DNA from: Bacteroidota bacterium
Lineage (GTDB): Bacteria > Bacteroidota > Bacteroidia > Bacteroidales > WCHB1-69
Reading direction: 5' to 3'
Length of the DNA: 19,429 bases
NCBI GenBank assembly: GCA_023413895.1
Contig: JAEZOU010000087.1
Coordinates: 1 to 19,429, forward strand
In this document: piece by piece, positions 1 through 7,050 of the stretch
How positions within the stretch are numbered: the first letter of the stretch is position 1
How the letters are laid out: every line of letters starts with the position of its first letter
Notes under the pieces: model-generated
What the model was told of the DNA's origin: nothing
The model's input: the letters and a program-made list of their open reading frames with translations, nothing else
Databases searched by the model: none
Program-made: the position numbers and the translations under genes

Positions 1-1008
1 CACAATCAAGAAGCACTAAAGAAACAACTCTCTAAATTCTTGGATTTTAGCGATGATAAACCTAATGCTGCAATTTTGGTAAACAATTACGATTGGATGA
101 GCCAATTTTCATTTTTAGATTTCATTCGTGACATTGGAAAGCACATCACAGTTAACTATATGATGGCAAAAGACTCTGTTAAGAAGCGTTTTAACGGCGA
201 AGGCGAAGGGATGTCTTTTACCGAATTTTCATATCAATTGGTACAAGGATACGATTTTCTCTATCTGAATCAAAACTACAATTGTAAACTTCAGATGGGT
301 GGGTCCGACCAATGGGGCAATATCACCACAGGAACAGAGCTAATCCGCCGCAAATCAAACGGAGAAGCTTTTGCGCTTACTTGTCCGCTTATCACCAAAG
401 CAGATGGTAGCAAGTTTGGAAAGACGGAAAAAGGCAATATCTGGCTTGACCCAGAAAAAACTTCTCCTTACACATTCTACCAATTCTGGTTGAACTGCTC
501 AGACGAGGATAGTAAACGCTACATTCGCATCTTTACACTCCGTTCTAAAGAGGAGATTGAGGCGATGGAAAAAGAACACGAAGCAGCTCCACACCTTAGA
601 ATTTTACAAAAGACATTGGCTCGCGACCTAACCACCCGCGTTCACTCAGCAGAAGATTTACAAGCTGCAGAAAATGCCTCTGAAATTCTTTTCGGAAAAG
701 GAACTTCTGAATCGCTTGCCTCCCTCTCCGAACAGATGTTCTTAGCGGTATTTGATGGCGTTCCTCAAGTGGAAATCAGCAAAGAGCTACTCAATAATCC
801 TATCGGTATTGTTGATTTCTTGACAGAACACACACAAATTTTTGCCTCCAAAGGAGAAGCACGCAGAATGCTGAAAGATAATGGCGTGGCTATCAACAAA
901 AACAAAGTCCAAGAGAACTTTGTTATCGACAAAACAAGCCTAATGAACAACAAATATATCTTGGTTCAAAAAGGAAAGAAAAACTATTATATAATCATTG
1001 TAAAATGA
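1..1008 (+). CDS. tyrS: Tyrosyl-tRNA synthetase, 3' part (5' end outside window)
   Basis: Class I aminoacyl-tRNA synthetase that charges tRNA-Tyr in the cytoplasm. The reading frame is open from base 1, so the N-terminal part with the HIGH-type motif lies upstream; 335 codons are visible before the TGA. An in-frame TTG at 40 is not a credible start, because coding sequence of the family continues before it. Seen directly: the TyrRS signature GGSDQWGNI (about 298-324), and the KMSKS-equivalent loop as KFGKTEKGN (about 415-441), the usual TyrRS variant. The last roughly 75 residues resemble an S4-type RNA-binding tail, with a KGEARRML stretch. The stop overlaps the next start by 4 bases (ATGA), suggesting translational coupling to the NfeD-like gene. 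Family assignment is very secure. Confidence 0.97.
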   Translation, partial: HNQEALKKQLSKFLDFSDDKPNAAILVNNYDWMSQFSFLDFIRDIGKHITVNYMMAKDSVKKRFNGEGEGMSFTEFSYQLVQGYDFLYLNQNYNCKLQMGGSDQWGNITTGTELIRRKSNGEAFALTCPLITKADGSKFGKTEKGNIWLDPEKTSPYTFYQFWLNCSDEDSKRYIRIFTLRSKEEIEAMEKEHEAAPHLRILQKTLARDLTTRVHSAEDLQAAENASEILFGKGTSESLASLSEQMFLAVFDGVPQVEISKELLNNPIGIVDFLTEHTQIFASKGEARRMLKDNGVAINKNKVQENFVIDKTSLMNNKYILVQKGKKNYYIIIVK

Positions 1009-1466
1009 GTTGGAGTATCATTATCATATTAATAATCATCGGATTAGTAGCTCTTTTGCTTGAATTTATTGCTATTCCAGGTGGCATTGTAGGCGTATTA
1101 GGAGGAATGTGCGTTATTGGCAGCATCATCATTGCATACAGCGAATATGGTGTTACCGCTGGTCACATCACACTTGTCTCTACACTAATAGCACTAATTC
1201 TGATGTCAATCTTCTTTCTCCGAAGCAAATCTTGGAAAAGAATGACTTTGGATACCACCATCGACAGCAAAGTGAATGAGGATGCCAATAGAGTTTCTGT
1301 CGGAATGGAAGGAATCTGCATTACAAAACTATCGCTTTCTGGCAACGCTAAATTTGGCGACAATATCGTGGAGGTTACTTCAGAACACGGATACATTAAT
1401 GAAAACACCTCCATTATCATTACAAAAATTGAAGGAAATAAAATCATTGTTAAACCTAATAACTAA
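1005..1466 (+). CDS. NfeD-like membrane protein, short form
   Basis: A 153-residue NfeD-family protein, the usual genetic partner of flotillin/SPFH proteins. Seen: a hydrophobic N-terminal half with roughly two or three membrane segments (about residues 3-28, 32-50 and 52-72, rich in I, L and G). A soluble C-terminal region of about 70 residues has alternating beta-type hydrophobics (VGMEGICITKL, GDNIVEVTSEHGYI, GNKIIVKP), fitting the OB-fold NfeD C-terminal domain. It lacks the ClpP-like protease domain of long NfeD proteins. It overlaps tyrS by 4 bases and lies 5 bases upstream of floA, the conserved NfeD-flotillin arrangement. Its probable role is as membrane partner of FloA in membrane organisation; this is inferred from context and family, since the biochemical function is poorly known. 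Confidence 0.85.
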   Translation: MSWSIIIILIIIGLVALLLEFIAIPGGIVGVLGGMCVIGSIIIAYSEYGVTAGHITLVSTLIALILMSIFFLRSKSWKRMTLDTTIDSKVNEDANRVSVGMEGICITKLSLSGNAKFGDNIVEVTSEHGYINENTSIIITKIEGNKIIVKPNN

Positions 1467-1471
1467 AATCT

Positions 1472-2497
1472 ATGAACACCCTAAGTATTTTATTATTTAC
1501 AACATCAGGAACGGGATTAGTACTTACCGTATTTGCCATCACAATCCTTTTCATCCTTTTCTTATGGATGGTTCCTCTCGGACTTTGGTTCAATGCTCTT
1601 TTGAATGGCGTTCACATCTCGTTAATCCAGCTAATTTTAATGCGTTGGAGAAAAGTTCCCCCACATATCATTGTAAACTCAATGATTACAGGAACCAAAG
1701 CAGGCATTAAATTAAACCGCGACCAATTAGAAGCCCACTACTTAGCTGGCGGACACGTAATTCCTGTTGTTAACGCACTTATCTCTGCCGACAAAGCCAA
1801 TATTCCTTTAGACTTCAAAGCAGCTACCGCCATTGACTTGGCAGGTCGTAATATTTTGGAAGCAATCCAAACTTCTGTAAATCCAAAAGTTATCAACACT
1901 CCTCCAGTAGCAGCAGTCGCAAAAGATGGTATCCAATTGATCGCCAAAGCACGCGTTACAGTAAGAACTAACATCAAGCAATTGGTTGGTGGTGCTGGTG
2001 AGGAAACCATTATCGCTCGCGTAGGAGAAGGTATTGTTACCGCTATCGGCTCTGCACTTTCTCACAAAGAGGTTTTAGAAAATCCAGATTCTATCTCAAA
2101 AGTGGTTTTAGAAAAAGGACTTGACTCTGGAACCGCATTTGAAATTCTCTCTATTGATATTGCTGATATTGACGTCGGTAAAAATATCGGTGCTATTCTT
2201 CAAATGGACCAAGCAAATGCCGACAAAAACATTGCACAAGCGAAAGCAGAAGAACGTCGTGCTATGGCAGTAGCTTCCGAACAAGAGATGAAAGCGCTAG
2301 CTCAAGAAGCACGCGCAAAAGTAATACTTGCAGAAGCAGAAGTTCCTCTTGCTCTTGCTGATGCCTTCAGAAATGGAAATTTAGGCGTGATGGATTACTA
2401 CAAATTGGAAAATATCAAAGCTGATACCCAAATGAGAGAATCTATTGGAAAACCTAAAGCAAACAATGAGAAAAATAACCAAAACTCAAGTAAATAA
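1472..2497 (+). CDS. floA: Flotillin-like protein FloA (UPF0365/YqfA family)
   Basis: SPFH/flotillin-like scaffold protein of the inner membrane that forms clustered assemblies linked in Bacillus to functional membrane microdomains. At 341 residues it is close to the family's usual 330 or so. Seen: one N-terminal hydrophobic segment (about residues 14-38), then the highly conserved FloA blocks KAGIKLNRDQLEAHYLAGG, DLAGRNILEAIQTSVNPKV and VRTNIKQLVGGAGEETIIARVGEG. An Ala/Glu/Lys-rich helical stretch (about residues 248-285, QANADKNIAQAKAEERRAMA) should mediate oligomerisation. It lies immediately downstream of the NfeD-like gene, the standard pairing. A GC-rich hairpin follows the stop codon by 13 bases and may end the transcript. 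Confidence 0.96.
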   Translation: MNTLSILLFTTSGTGLVLTVFAITILFILFLWMVPLGLWFNALLNGVHISLIQLILMRWRKVPPHIIVNSMITGTKAGIKLNRDQLEAHYLAGGHVIPVVNALISADKANIPLDFKAATAIDLAGRNILEAIQTSVNPKVINTPPVAAVAKDGIQLIAKARVTVRTNIKQLVGGAGEETIIARVGEGIVTAIGSALSHKEVLENPDSISKVVLEKGLDSGTAFEILSIDIADIDVGKNIGAILQMDQANADKNIAQAKAEERRAMAVASEQEMKALAQEARAKVILAEAEVPLALADAFRNGNLGVMDYYKLENIKADTQMRESIGKPKANNEKNNQNSSK

Positions 2498-2510
2498 TTT
2501 TTAAAACAAC

Positions 2511-2533
2511 GGGGAATGGAAATCCCATTCCCC
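2511..2533 (+). terminator. GC-rich hairpin after floA, possible terminator
   Basis: A perfect inverted repeat: GGGGAATGG at 2511-2519 pairs with CCATTCCCC at 2525-2533, giving a 9-bp stem and a 5-base loop. It stands out as the only G/C-dense patch in an AT-rich gap. The bases after it (CTAATATATTC) are AT-rich but not a clean T-run, so a classical intrinsic terminator is plausible, not certain. It could also be a 3'-end stabilising or processing hairpin between floA and the next gene. Confidence 0.5.
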
Positions 2534-2548
2534 CTAATATATTCAATT

Positions 2549-3163
2549 ATGAAAAGGATATTTGCAATCATCTTATTAATATTGCCAGCTATGTTAGCAA
2601 CAGCACAAATACAACTTCCTCCTGCAAAGTGGAATAGCGATATTACTTTAGATAAAGCTCTTAGAAAACGCCAAAGTAACCGCACCTTCTCTGATAAAAA
2701 AATTGATGAACAAACCATCTCTAATCTTCTTTGGGCTGCAAATGGTATCAATAGGCAAGATGGCCGCAGAACAGCACCTTCTGCAAGAAATTGCCAAGAA
2801 ATCGACATCTATCTCTTTACTGAAGATTTTGTTTATCTATATCTTCCAAAAGAACATCAATTAAAAGTGGTTTTAGATGGAGACCATAGAGGCGAAGCTG
2901 CCATTCAACCTTTTGCACAAAAAGCTCCTCTCCTACTCGTTTTCGTGGCTAATTATGAAAAAATGGGAGATATGGACGATGAATCCCGCGAATTCTATGG
3001 CGCTACCGATTGCGGATTTGTTAGCCAAAATGTGTACCTATTCTGTGCTGCAGAAAAATTAAATACTGTTGTTTTAGGTATGATTCATCGAGATGGAATC
3101 AAAGATCTACTTAATATCAATGGAAAAGCCATTTTAGCACAACCTATTGGATACGAAAAATAA
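2549..3163 (+). CDS. Exported nitroreductase-family (SagB/ThcOx-like) oxidoreductase
   Basis: A 204-residue protein of the FMN-dependent nitroreductase superfamily. Seen: a Sec-type signal peptide (MKRIFAIILLILPAMLATA, predicted cut before Q). The N-terminal nitroreductase block follows (LRKRQSNRTFSDKKIDEQTISNLLWAANGI), then the APSARNCQEIDIY segment that usually contributes to the flavin/active-site face. The C-terminal block DCGFVSQNVYLFCAAEKLNTVVLGMIHRDGIKDLL is typical of the family. I chose ATG 2549 over an in-frame ATG at 2516 because 2549 gives a clean signal peptide and 2516 sits inside the 2511-2533 hairpin. The substrate is unknown. FMN binding and an electron donor outside the cytoplasm are not obvious, since no twin-arginine motif is present. 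It lies 20 bases before the TPR gene. Confidence 0.85.
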   Translation: MKRIFAIILLILPAMLATAQIQLPPAKWNSDITLDKALRKRQSNRTFSDKKIDEQTISNLLWAANGINRQDGRRTAPSARNCQEIDIYLFTEDFVYLYLPKEHQLKVVLDGDHRGEAAIQPFAQKAPLLLVFVANYEKMGDMDDESREFYGATDCGFVSQNVYLFCAAEKLNTVVLGMIHRDGIKDLLNINGKAILAQPIGYEK

Positions 3164-3183
3164 CTTTAATATCTCTCAACAAA

Positions 3184-4578
3184 ATGTACTTCGAAGAGGA
3201 CGACGAAAAACAACTTCTGCAAGATTTTAAAGCAAAAATCAAAAAAGGAGAAACCCCTTACTACGATTCTGTTCAAATGGAGATAATTTTGGAAGAGTTG
3301 TTTTTACAAATGGACCAAAAATATATTCCCCATGCGGTAGCTTTGGCAATTCAGCTTTTTCCTAAGAATATGATTTTTCATCTTTACAAAGTGAAAGAAC
3401 ATATTCTTAAATATGAATTGGATAAGGCAGAGGAGAAACTTAGCGATATTGAGCAAAAATTTCCACCCTGCTCCGATATTTATATGGAACGTATTGCCTT
3501 AACGCACCTGCAAAATCCATCCCTCGACATCAGTCCACTCATCAAAAAAGCTTTAAAGTTAGATCCTAATAATGAGGAGTTACGTATTATGCTGTGCCTT
3601 GAATATTGCAAAAATGGCACAATTGAAAATGCTATTGAACAGATGAAAATTCTCATTCCTAATGATGAATTTCCAGAAGAGCATTTTGCTGACATCACCA
3701 GCTATATGACAATTGCGGAAATGCTTCCTAATTGCTATAAATTTTTCCAAGGCCTAACGGAAGAATTTCCGCTTCATGCTGCTGTTTGGTGCTACTTTGG
3801 CGTTTCCTGCACATTACTCGAAAAGTTAGAAGAAGCAATCGAAGCATTTCAATTTTCAATCGCATGCGATGAATCATATACTATGGCTCATTTTATGCTA
3901 GGGCAAGCCTACTTCATTGATAGACAATTTGAAAAGGCAATAAAACACCTTTCCGAAACTTTAGAAGATGAACTCTACAACCACTCTGCTTATCGCTATT
4001 TTGGTGATTACGAATTGCTTTGTGGGAGATACGACGAAGCACTCCGATACTATCGTCAGTCGCTCGACCTTAGCAGTTCCGAATTTGCACTTTGTGGAAT
4101 CATCAAAACCCTTACCGCAATGGGAAAATCTGACGAAGCAGAACCTTTTGTCAACCAATTAATATCAGAAACATTTATCACTCCTGATGCTTTTCCCGAT
4201 GTTTGCTCTATCCTTATAGACAAAGGAAAAAGAGATCTAATTCCTACCATTATTGACAGAACTTTGACAGGATATACCCATTATCGTAACTTCTTCGAAG
4301 ACCTCTTTGACTTTTTTCTCACCAAAAAAGAGTATCAATTAGGACTTGATATTTTTGAAATTTACCTTAGGTTAATGGATGAACATCGTATTGCAGACGA
4401 TTACTACTACTACTGCGCCGCTTTGAATTTCCTTCTTAACAGAATCGAAACAGGCATCACTTTTCTCCACGATGCACTACTTTTCAATTTTGAAAAACAT
4501 CAAGAATTTCTTAGTTGGGACCCTTCTTTTGCTGAAAATGAAAAAATTATCGACTTAATTCAAAAATACAAAAATTAA
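3184..4578 (+). CDS. Tetratricopeptide-repeat protein
   Basis: A 464-residue, probably cytoplasmic helical-repeat protein; no signal peptide or membrane segment is visible. TPR-like helix pairs are clearest at about residues 200-298. There, consecutive 34-residue units show the A/G-x-x-x-G/A-x-x-Y and EEAI-x-x-F patterns (YFGVSCTLLEKLEEAIEAFQ, LGQAYFIDRQFEKAIKHL, YFGDYELLCGRYDEALRYYR). Weaker units span about 45-160 (KLDPNNEELRIMLCLEYCKNG). Such proteins scaffold protein-protein contacts, and no enzymatic motif is seen. Its stop codon overlaps the DedA start by one base (TAATG), so the two are almost certainly co-translated, although a shared function is not known. Similar acidic TPR proteins are common in Bacteroidota without an assigned role. 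Confidence 0.85.
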   Translation: MYFEEDDEKQLLQDFKAKIKKGETPYYDSVQMEIILEELFLQMDQKYIPHAVALAIQLFPKNMIFHLYKVKEHILKYELDKAEEKLSDIEQKFPPCSDIYMERIALTHLQNPSLDISPLIKKALKLDPNNEELRIMLCLEYCKNGTIENAIEQMKILIPNDEFPEEHFADITSYMTIAEMLPNCYKFFQGLTEEFPLHAAVWCYFGVSCTLLEKLEEAIEAFQFSIACDESYTMAHFMLGQAYFIDRQFEKAIKHLSETLEDELYNHSAYRYFGDYELLCGRYDEALRYYRQSLDLSSSEFALCGIIKTLTAMGKSDEAEPFVNQLISETFITPDAFPDVCSILIDKGKRDLIPTIIDRTLTGYTHYRNFFEDLFDFFLTKKEYQLGLDIFEIYLRLMDEHRIADDYYYYCAALNFLLNRIETGITFLHDALLFNFEKHQEFLSWDPSFAENEKIIDLIQKYKN

Positions 4579-5336
4579 TGAAAAAAATCGCCATTTTTCT
4601 ACTTTTACTTCTTAGCTTAACCTCTATTCAAGCTCAAAATCAAGACTCATTACAAGCTCCACAAGAAAAAGAGAAAGGTATTCTGTCCACATATACAGAT
4701 AATCTCAACTACTACACCATCACACTATTAATGACAATTGAAAGTTCATTTATTCCGTTTCCTTCAGAGGTTATAGTTCCTCCTGCAGCCTACAAAGCAT
4801 GTATAGAAGGAGAACAACTACACGTTACAAATAATAAGTTTGTAAATGTTCTTTTTGTTATTCTCTGTGCTACGTTAGGTGCACTCTTGGGAGCTTGCAT
4901 CAACTACTTCTTAGCACTTGGATTAGGTCGCCCCGTACTTTATTGGTTCGTCGAAACCAAAGTTGGGCATCTTTGTATGCTGAATAGCAAAAAGTTACAA
5001 ACTGCAGAAGATTACTTTATCAAAAAAGGAAATATCTCCACCCTTATCGGACGACTCATTCCTGCCGTACGTCAACTCATCTCTATTCCCGCAGGATTAG
5101 CAAAAATGAAAATTCCCGCATTCCTTTTCTATACAGCTTTAGGCGCTACAATCTGGAATATAATTCTGGCCATCTTGGGATATCTCGCTAGCGGACAACA
5201 AGAGTTAATCGAAAAATATAGCCACGAGTTTTCAATCATAATTCTTTCTGCCATTGCCATCGGAATTTGCTATGTAGTTTTCAAGGCATTTTTCAAAAAG
5301 AAAAAAAATAGTGATTCAGCGAATGTTGCAGAATAA
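4578..5336 (+). CDS. DedA-family (SNARE-associated/VTT domain) membrane protein
   Basis: A 252-residue polytopic inner-membrane protein. Family motifs are clear: ESSFIPFPSEVIVPPAA (residues 55-71, re-entrant-type segment with conserved Pro and Glu) and GRLIPAVRQLISIPAGLAKM (158-177, with the conserved arginines). Further hydrophobic spans lie at about 88-115, 182-204 and 217-238, followed by a Lys-rich tail. DedA proteins have been linked to polyprenyl-phosphate or lipid flipping and membrane homeostasis, but the substrate of this one cannot be read from sequence. It is odd in that the first 20 residues (MKKIAIFLLLLLSLTSIQAQ) look like a cleavable signal peptide, followed by a polar Gln/Glu/Lys stretch before the DedA domain. 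It starts within the TPR gene's stop and overlaps aroE at its 3' end. Confidence 0.93.
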   Translation: MKKIAIFLLLLLSLTSIQAQNQDSLQAPQEKEKGILSTYTDNLNYYTITLLMTIESSFIPFPSEVIVPPAAYKACIEGEQLHVTNNKFVNVLFVILCATLGALLGACINYFLALGLGRPVLYWFVETKVGHLCMLNSKKLQTAEDYFIKKGNISTLIGRLIPAVRQLISIPAGLAKMKIPAFLFYTALGATIWNIILAILGYLASGQQELIEKYSHEFSIIILSAIAIGICYVVFKAFFKKKKNSDSANVAE

Positions 5337-6084
5337 ACGAAGATTTGGACTTATCGGTTATCCTTTAGGGCATAGTTTCTCCCCTACCTATTTTGAAAAA
5401 AAATTTAGGAGGGAAAAGATTGAAGATGCAGAATATCTTTTATTTCCTCTTTCTGAAATTACACAAATTCGCAACTTTATAAAGCAGAATCCTACTTTAC
5501 AGGGATTTAATATTACTCATCCTTACAAAAAAGAGATTCTTCCATTTTTAGATGATATTGACGACGAAGCGGCACGTGTCGGCGCTGTTAATTGCGTTCT
5601 CATTCAAAGAACAGGCTCACAAACTTTGCTCAAAGGCTATAATACCGACGTTATTGGATTTGCGCAAACCCTTGCTCAACTCCATCTTGACACTCCTACT
5701 GCCGCACTGATTTTAGGAACAGGCGGAGCTGCACAAGCCGTAACTGCTGCACTCAAAAAATTGGGGTGCGCCATCACTTTCGTTTCTAGAAATAAAAAAA
5801 ATGATACATTAACGTACGAATCGTTAACATCAGAAATAATTAGCCAACATCTACTCATCATCAACACCACGCCTCTCGGCATGTACCCCAACAATAACAG
5901 CTTTCCTATTATCAATTATGAAGAATTAACTCAATACCATACGCTAATCGACCTAATTTATAATCCTGAAGAAACTATATTTTTAAAAAAAGGGAAGGCA
6001 AAAGGGGCTCGAACCTGCAATGGAATGAATATGCTCATTTCGCAAGCTGAAGCAAGTTGGAAAATTTGGAACAACAATTTTTAA
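5323..6084 (+). CDS. aroE: Shikimate dehydrogenase (NADP+)
   Basis: Reduces 3-dehydroshikimate to shikimate in the cytoplasmic aromatic amino acid/chorismate pathway. From ATG 5323 the protein has 253 residues. Seen: the shikimate-binding SFSP (18-21), NITHPYK with catalytic Lys69, and NTD with catalytic Asp109. Also present are the dinucleotide-binding GTGGAAQAV (132-140), NTTPLGMYP (181-189) and the C-terminal Gln241 in NMLISQAEASW. The frame also has a GTG start at 5311, adding MIQR. I prefer ATG 5323 because it puts the usual short lead before the first beta-strand (RFGLIGYPLGHS). Either choice overlaps the DedA 3' end (14 or 26 bases), indicating co-transcription. All key catalytic residues are present. 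Confidence 0.95.
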   Translation: MLQNKRRFGLIGYPLGHSFSPTYFEKKFRREKIEDAEYLLFPLSEITQIRNFIKQNPTLQGFNITHPYKKEILPFLDDIDDEAARVGAVNCVLIQRTGSQTLLKGYNTDVIGFAQTLAQLHLDTPTAALILGTGGAAQAVTAALKKLGCAITFVSRNKKNDTLTYESLTSEIISQHLLIINTTPLGMYPNNNSFPIINYEELTQYHTLIDLIYNPEETIFLKKGKAKGARTCNGMNMLISQAEASWKIWNNNF

Positions 6085-6092
6085 TATCTTTC
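6065..6092 (+). promoter_or_regulatory. Weak Bacteroidota-type promoter candidate before the K+ channel gene
   Basis: TTTG at 6065-6068 and TATCTTTC at 6085-6092 are spaced 16 bases apart. This resembles TTTG/TAnnTTTG with the last base of the -7 element changed. It would start transcription roughly 15 bases before ATG 6113. The spacing is slightly short and the match imperfect, so read-through from aroE is equally possible. Confidence 0.25.
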
Positions 6093-6112
6093 CGCTAATA
6101 AATCTTATTCCT

Positions 6113-6970
6113 ATGAAAATCTTTTCAAAAGAGTTTTTTGAAAAACAGAATCTATACGATGTAATTTTTAAATCAGATACACGAGAGGGAAAATTATTTG
6201 ATATTTACCTTCTTATCGTTATCCTATTTAGCGTTTTATTAGTCATTTTAGATAGTATTGATATACTACACCAACATCTGAAAGTTCTATTTCTGACCTT
6301 GGAATACGCCATTACGCTAATGTTCATCTGCGAATATGTACTTCGGATTTACTGTTGTAAAAAACCGATGGAGTATGTCATCTCCTTTTATGGAATCGTT
6401 GACTTCATCACCATCTTCTCTAGTTTACTCAGTATTTTTCTACCCGTAGCGCAATCATTAGTGATTATTCGGATTCTACGAGTTCTTCGAATTTTCCGAA
6501 TTTTAAATATGAAAAAATTCCTTTCTGAAGGAACCATACTAATAAACTCGCTAAAGCAAAGTTTCCATAAAATTATCATCTTTATGCTCTTTGTGCTGGT
6601 AATTGCCATCATCTTAGGTGCAATAATGTTCCTTTTTGAAAGCGAACGAAACCCTGCAATCTCTAGCATTCCCAAAGGAATCTATTGGGCGATTGTCACC
6701 TTAACAACTGTAGGATATGGAGATATTACACCGCACACCGACATTGGTATGTTCATCTCAGGCGTTGTAATGATTTTGGGTTACGCAATTATTGCCGTTC
6801 CCACAGGTATTGTAACTGCCAATATGGCAAAAAATTACCAAAATAAAAATCTAAAAAATTGCCCACATTGTCAAAATCCGATTGAAGAAAACTCTTTCTT
6901 TTGTAAATACTGCGGAACAGAGATAAGAGAACACACAAAAGAAGCAAATAACAATACACAAAAATTATAA
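6113..6970 (+). CDS. Voltage-gated-type K+ channel with C-terminal zinc ribbon
   Basis: A 285-residue six-helix channel subunit expected to form a tetramer in the inner membrane. Seen: S1 (about 29-48), S2 (about 58-80, with Glu74 in FICEYVLRIY) and S3 (about 91-108, with Asp97). The S4 voltage sensor has Arg120, 123, 126 and 129 every third residue, then Lys134/135. S5 is about 152-175. The pore carries the K+ selectivity filter TTVGYGD (198-204), and S6 is about 212-236. Instead of an RCK/TrkA-N domain, the tail carries four cysteines as CPHC...CKYC (250, 253, 264, 267), a rubredoxin-like zinc ribbon. The gene follows aroE after a 28-base gap. K+ selectivity follows from the filter; voltage gating is inferred from S4. 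Confidence 0.93.
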   Translation: MKIFSKEFFEKQNLYDVIFKSDTREGKLFDIYLLIVILFSVLLVILDSIDILHQHLKVLFLTLEYAITLMFICEYVLRIYCCKKPMEYVISFYGIVDFITIFSSLLSIFLPVAQSLVIIRILRVLRIFRILNMKKFLSEGTILINSLKQSFHKIIIFMLFVLVIAIILGAIMFLFESERNPAISSIPKGIYWAIVTLTTVGYGDITPHTDIGMFISGVVMILGYAIIAVPTGIVTANMAKNYQNKNLKNCPHCQNPIEENSFFCKYCGTEIREHTKEANNNTQKL

Positions 6971-7001
6971 GAAAAGTCTTTCGTCAATTCAGAAAAATAT
7001 A

Positions 7002-7009
7002 TAATTTTG
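7002..7009 (+). promoter_or_regulatory. -7 element (TAATTTTG) for the pepD-tlyA unit
   Basis: TAATTTTG followed by C matches the Bacteroidota sigma-A -7 consensus TAnnTTTG. A degenerate -33 (TTTC at 6979-6982) lies 19 bases upstream. It falls 41 bases before ATG 7051, leaving an A-rich leader of about 35 bases with no Shine-Dalgarno sequence, usual for this phylum. Confidence 0.6.
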
Positions 7010-7050
7010 CAGGCAAGAAAATAAAATTAAAAAACCTTAAAAATAGAAAA

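Noticed and set aside
1276..1710. 144-codon plus-strand frame across the NfeD-like and floA genes
   Set aside because: It is out of frame with two clear family matches, and the translation shows no domain or plausible protein character.
2398..2808. 136-codon minus-strand frame across floA and the nitroreductase gene
   Set aside because: It lies antisense to two well-supported genes, has no recognisable domain and crosses the intergenic hairpin.
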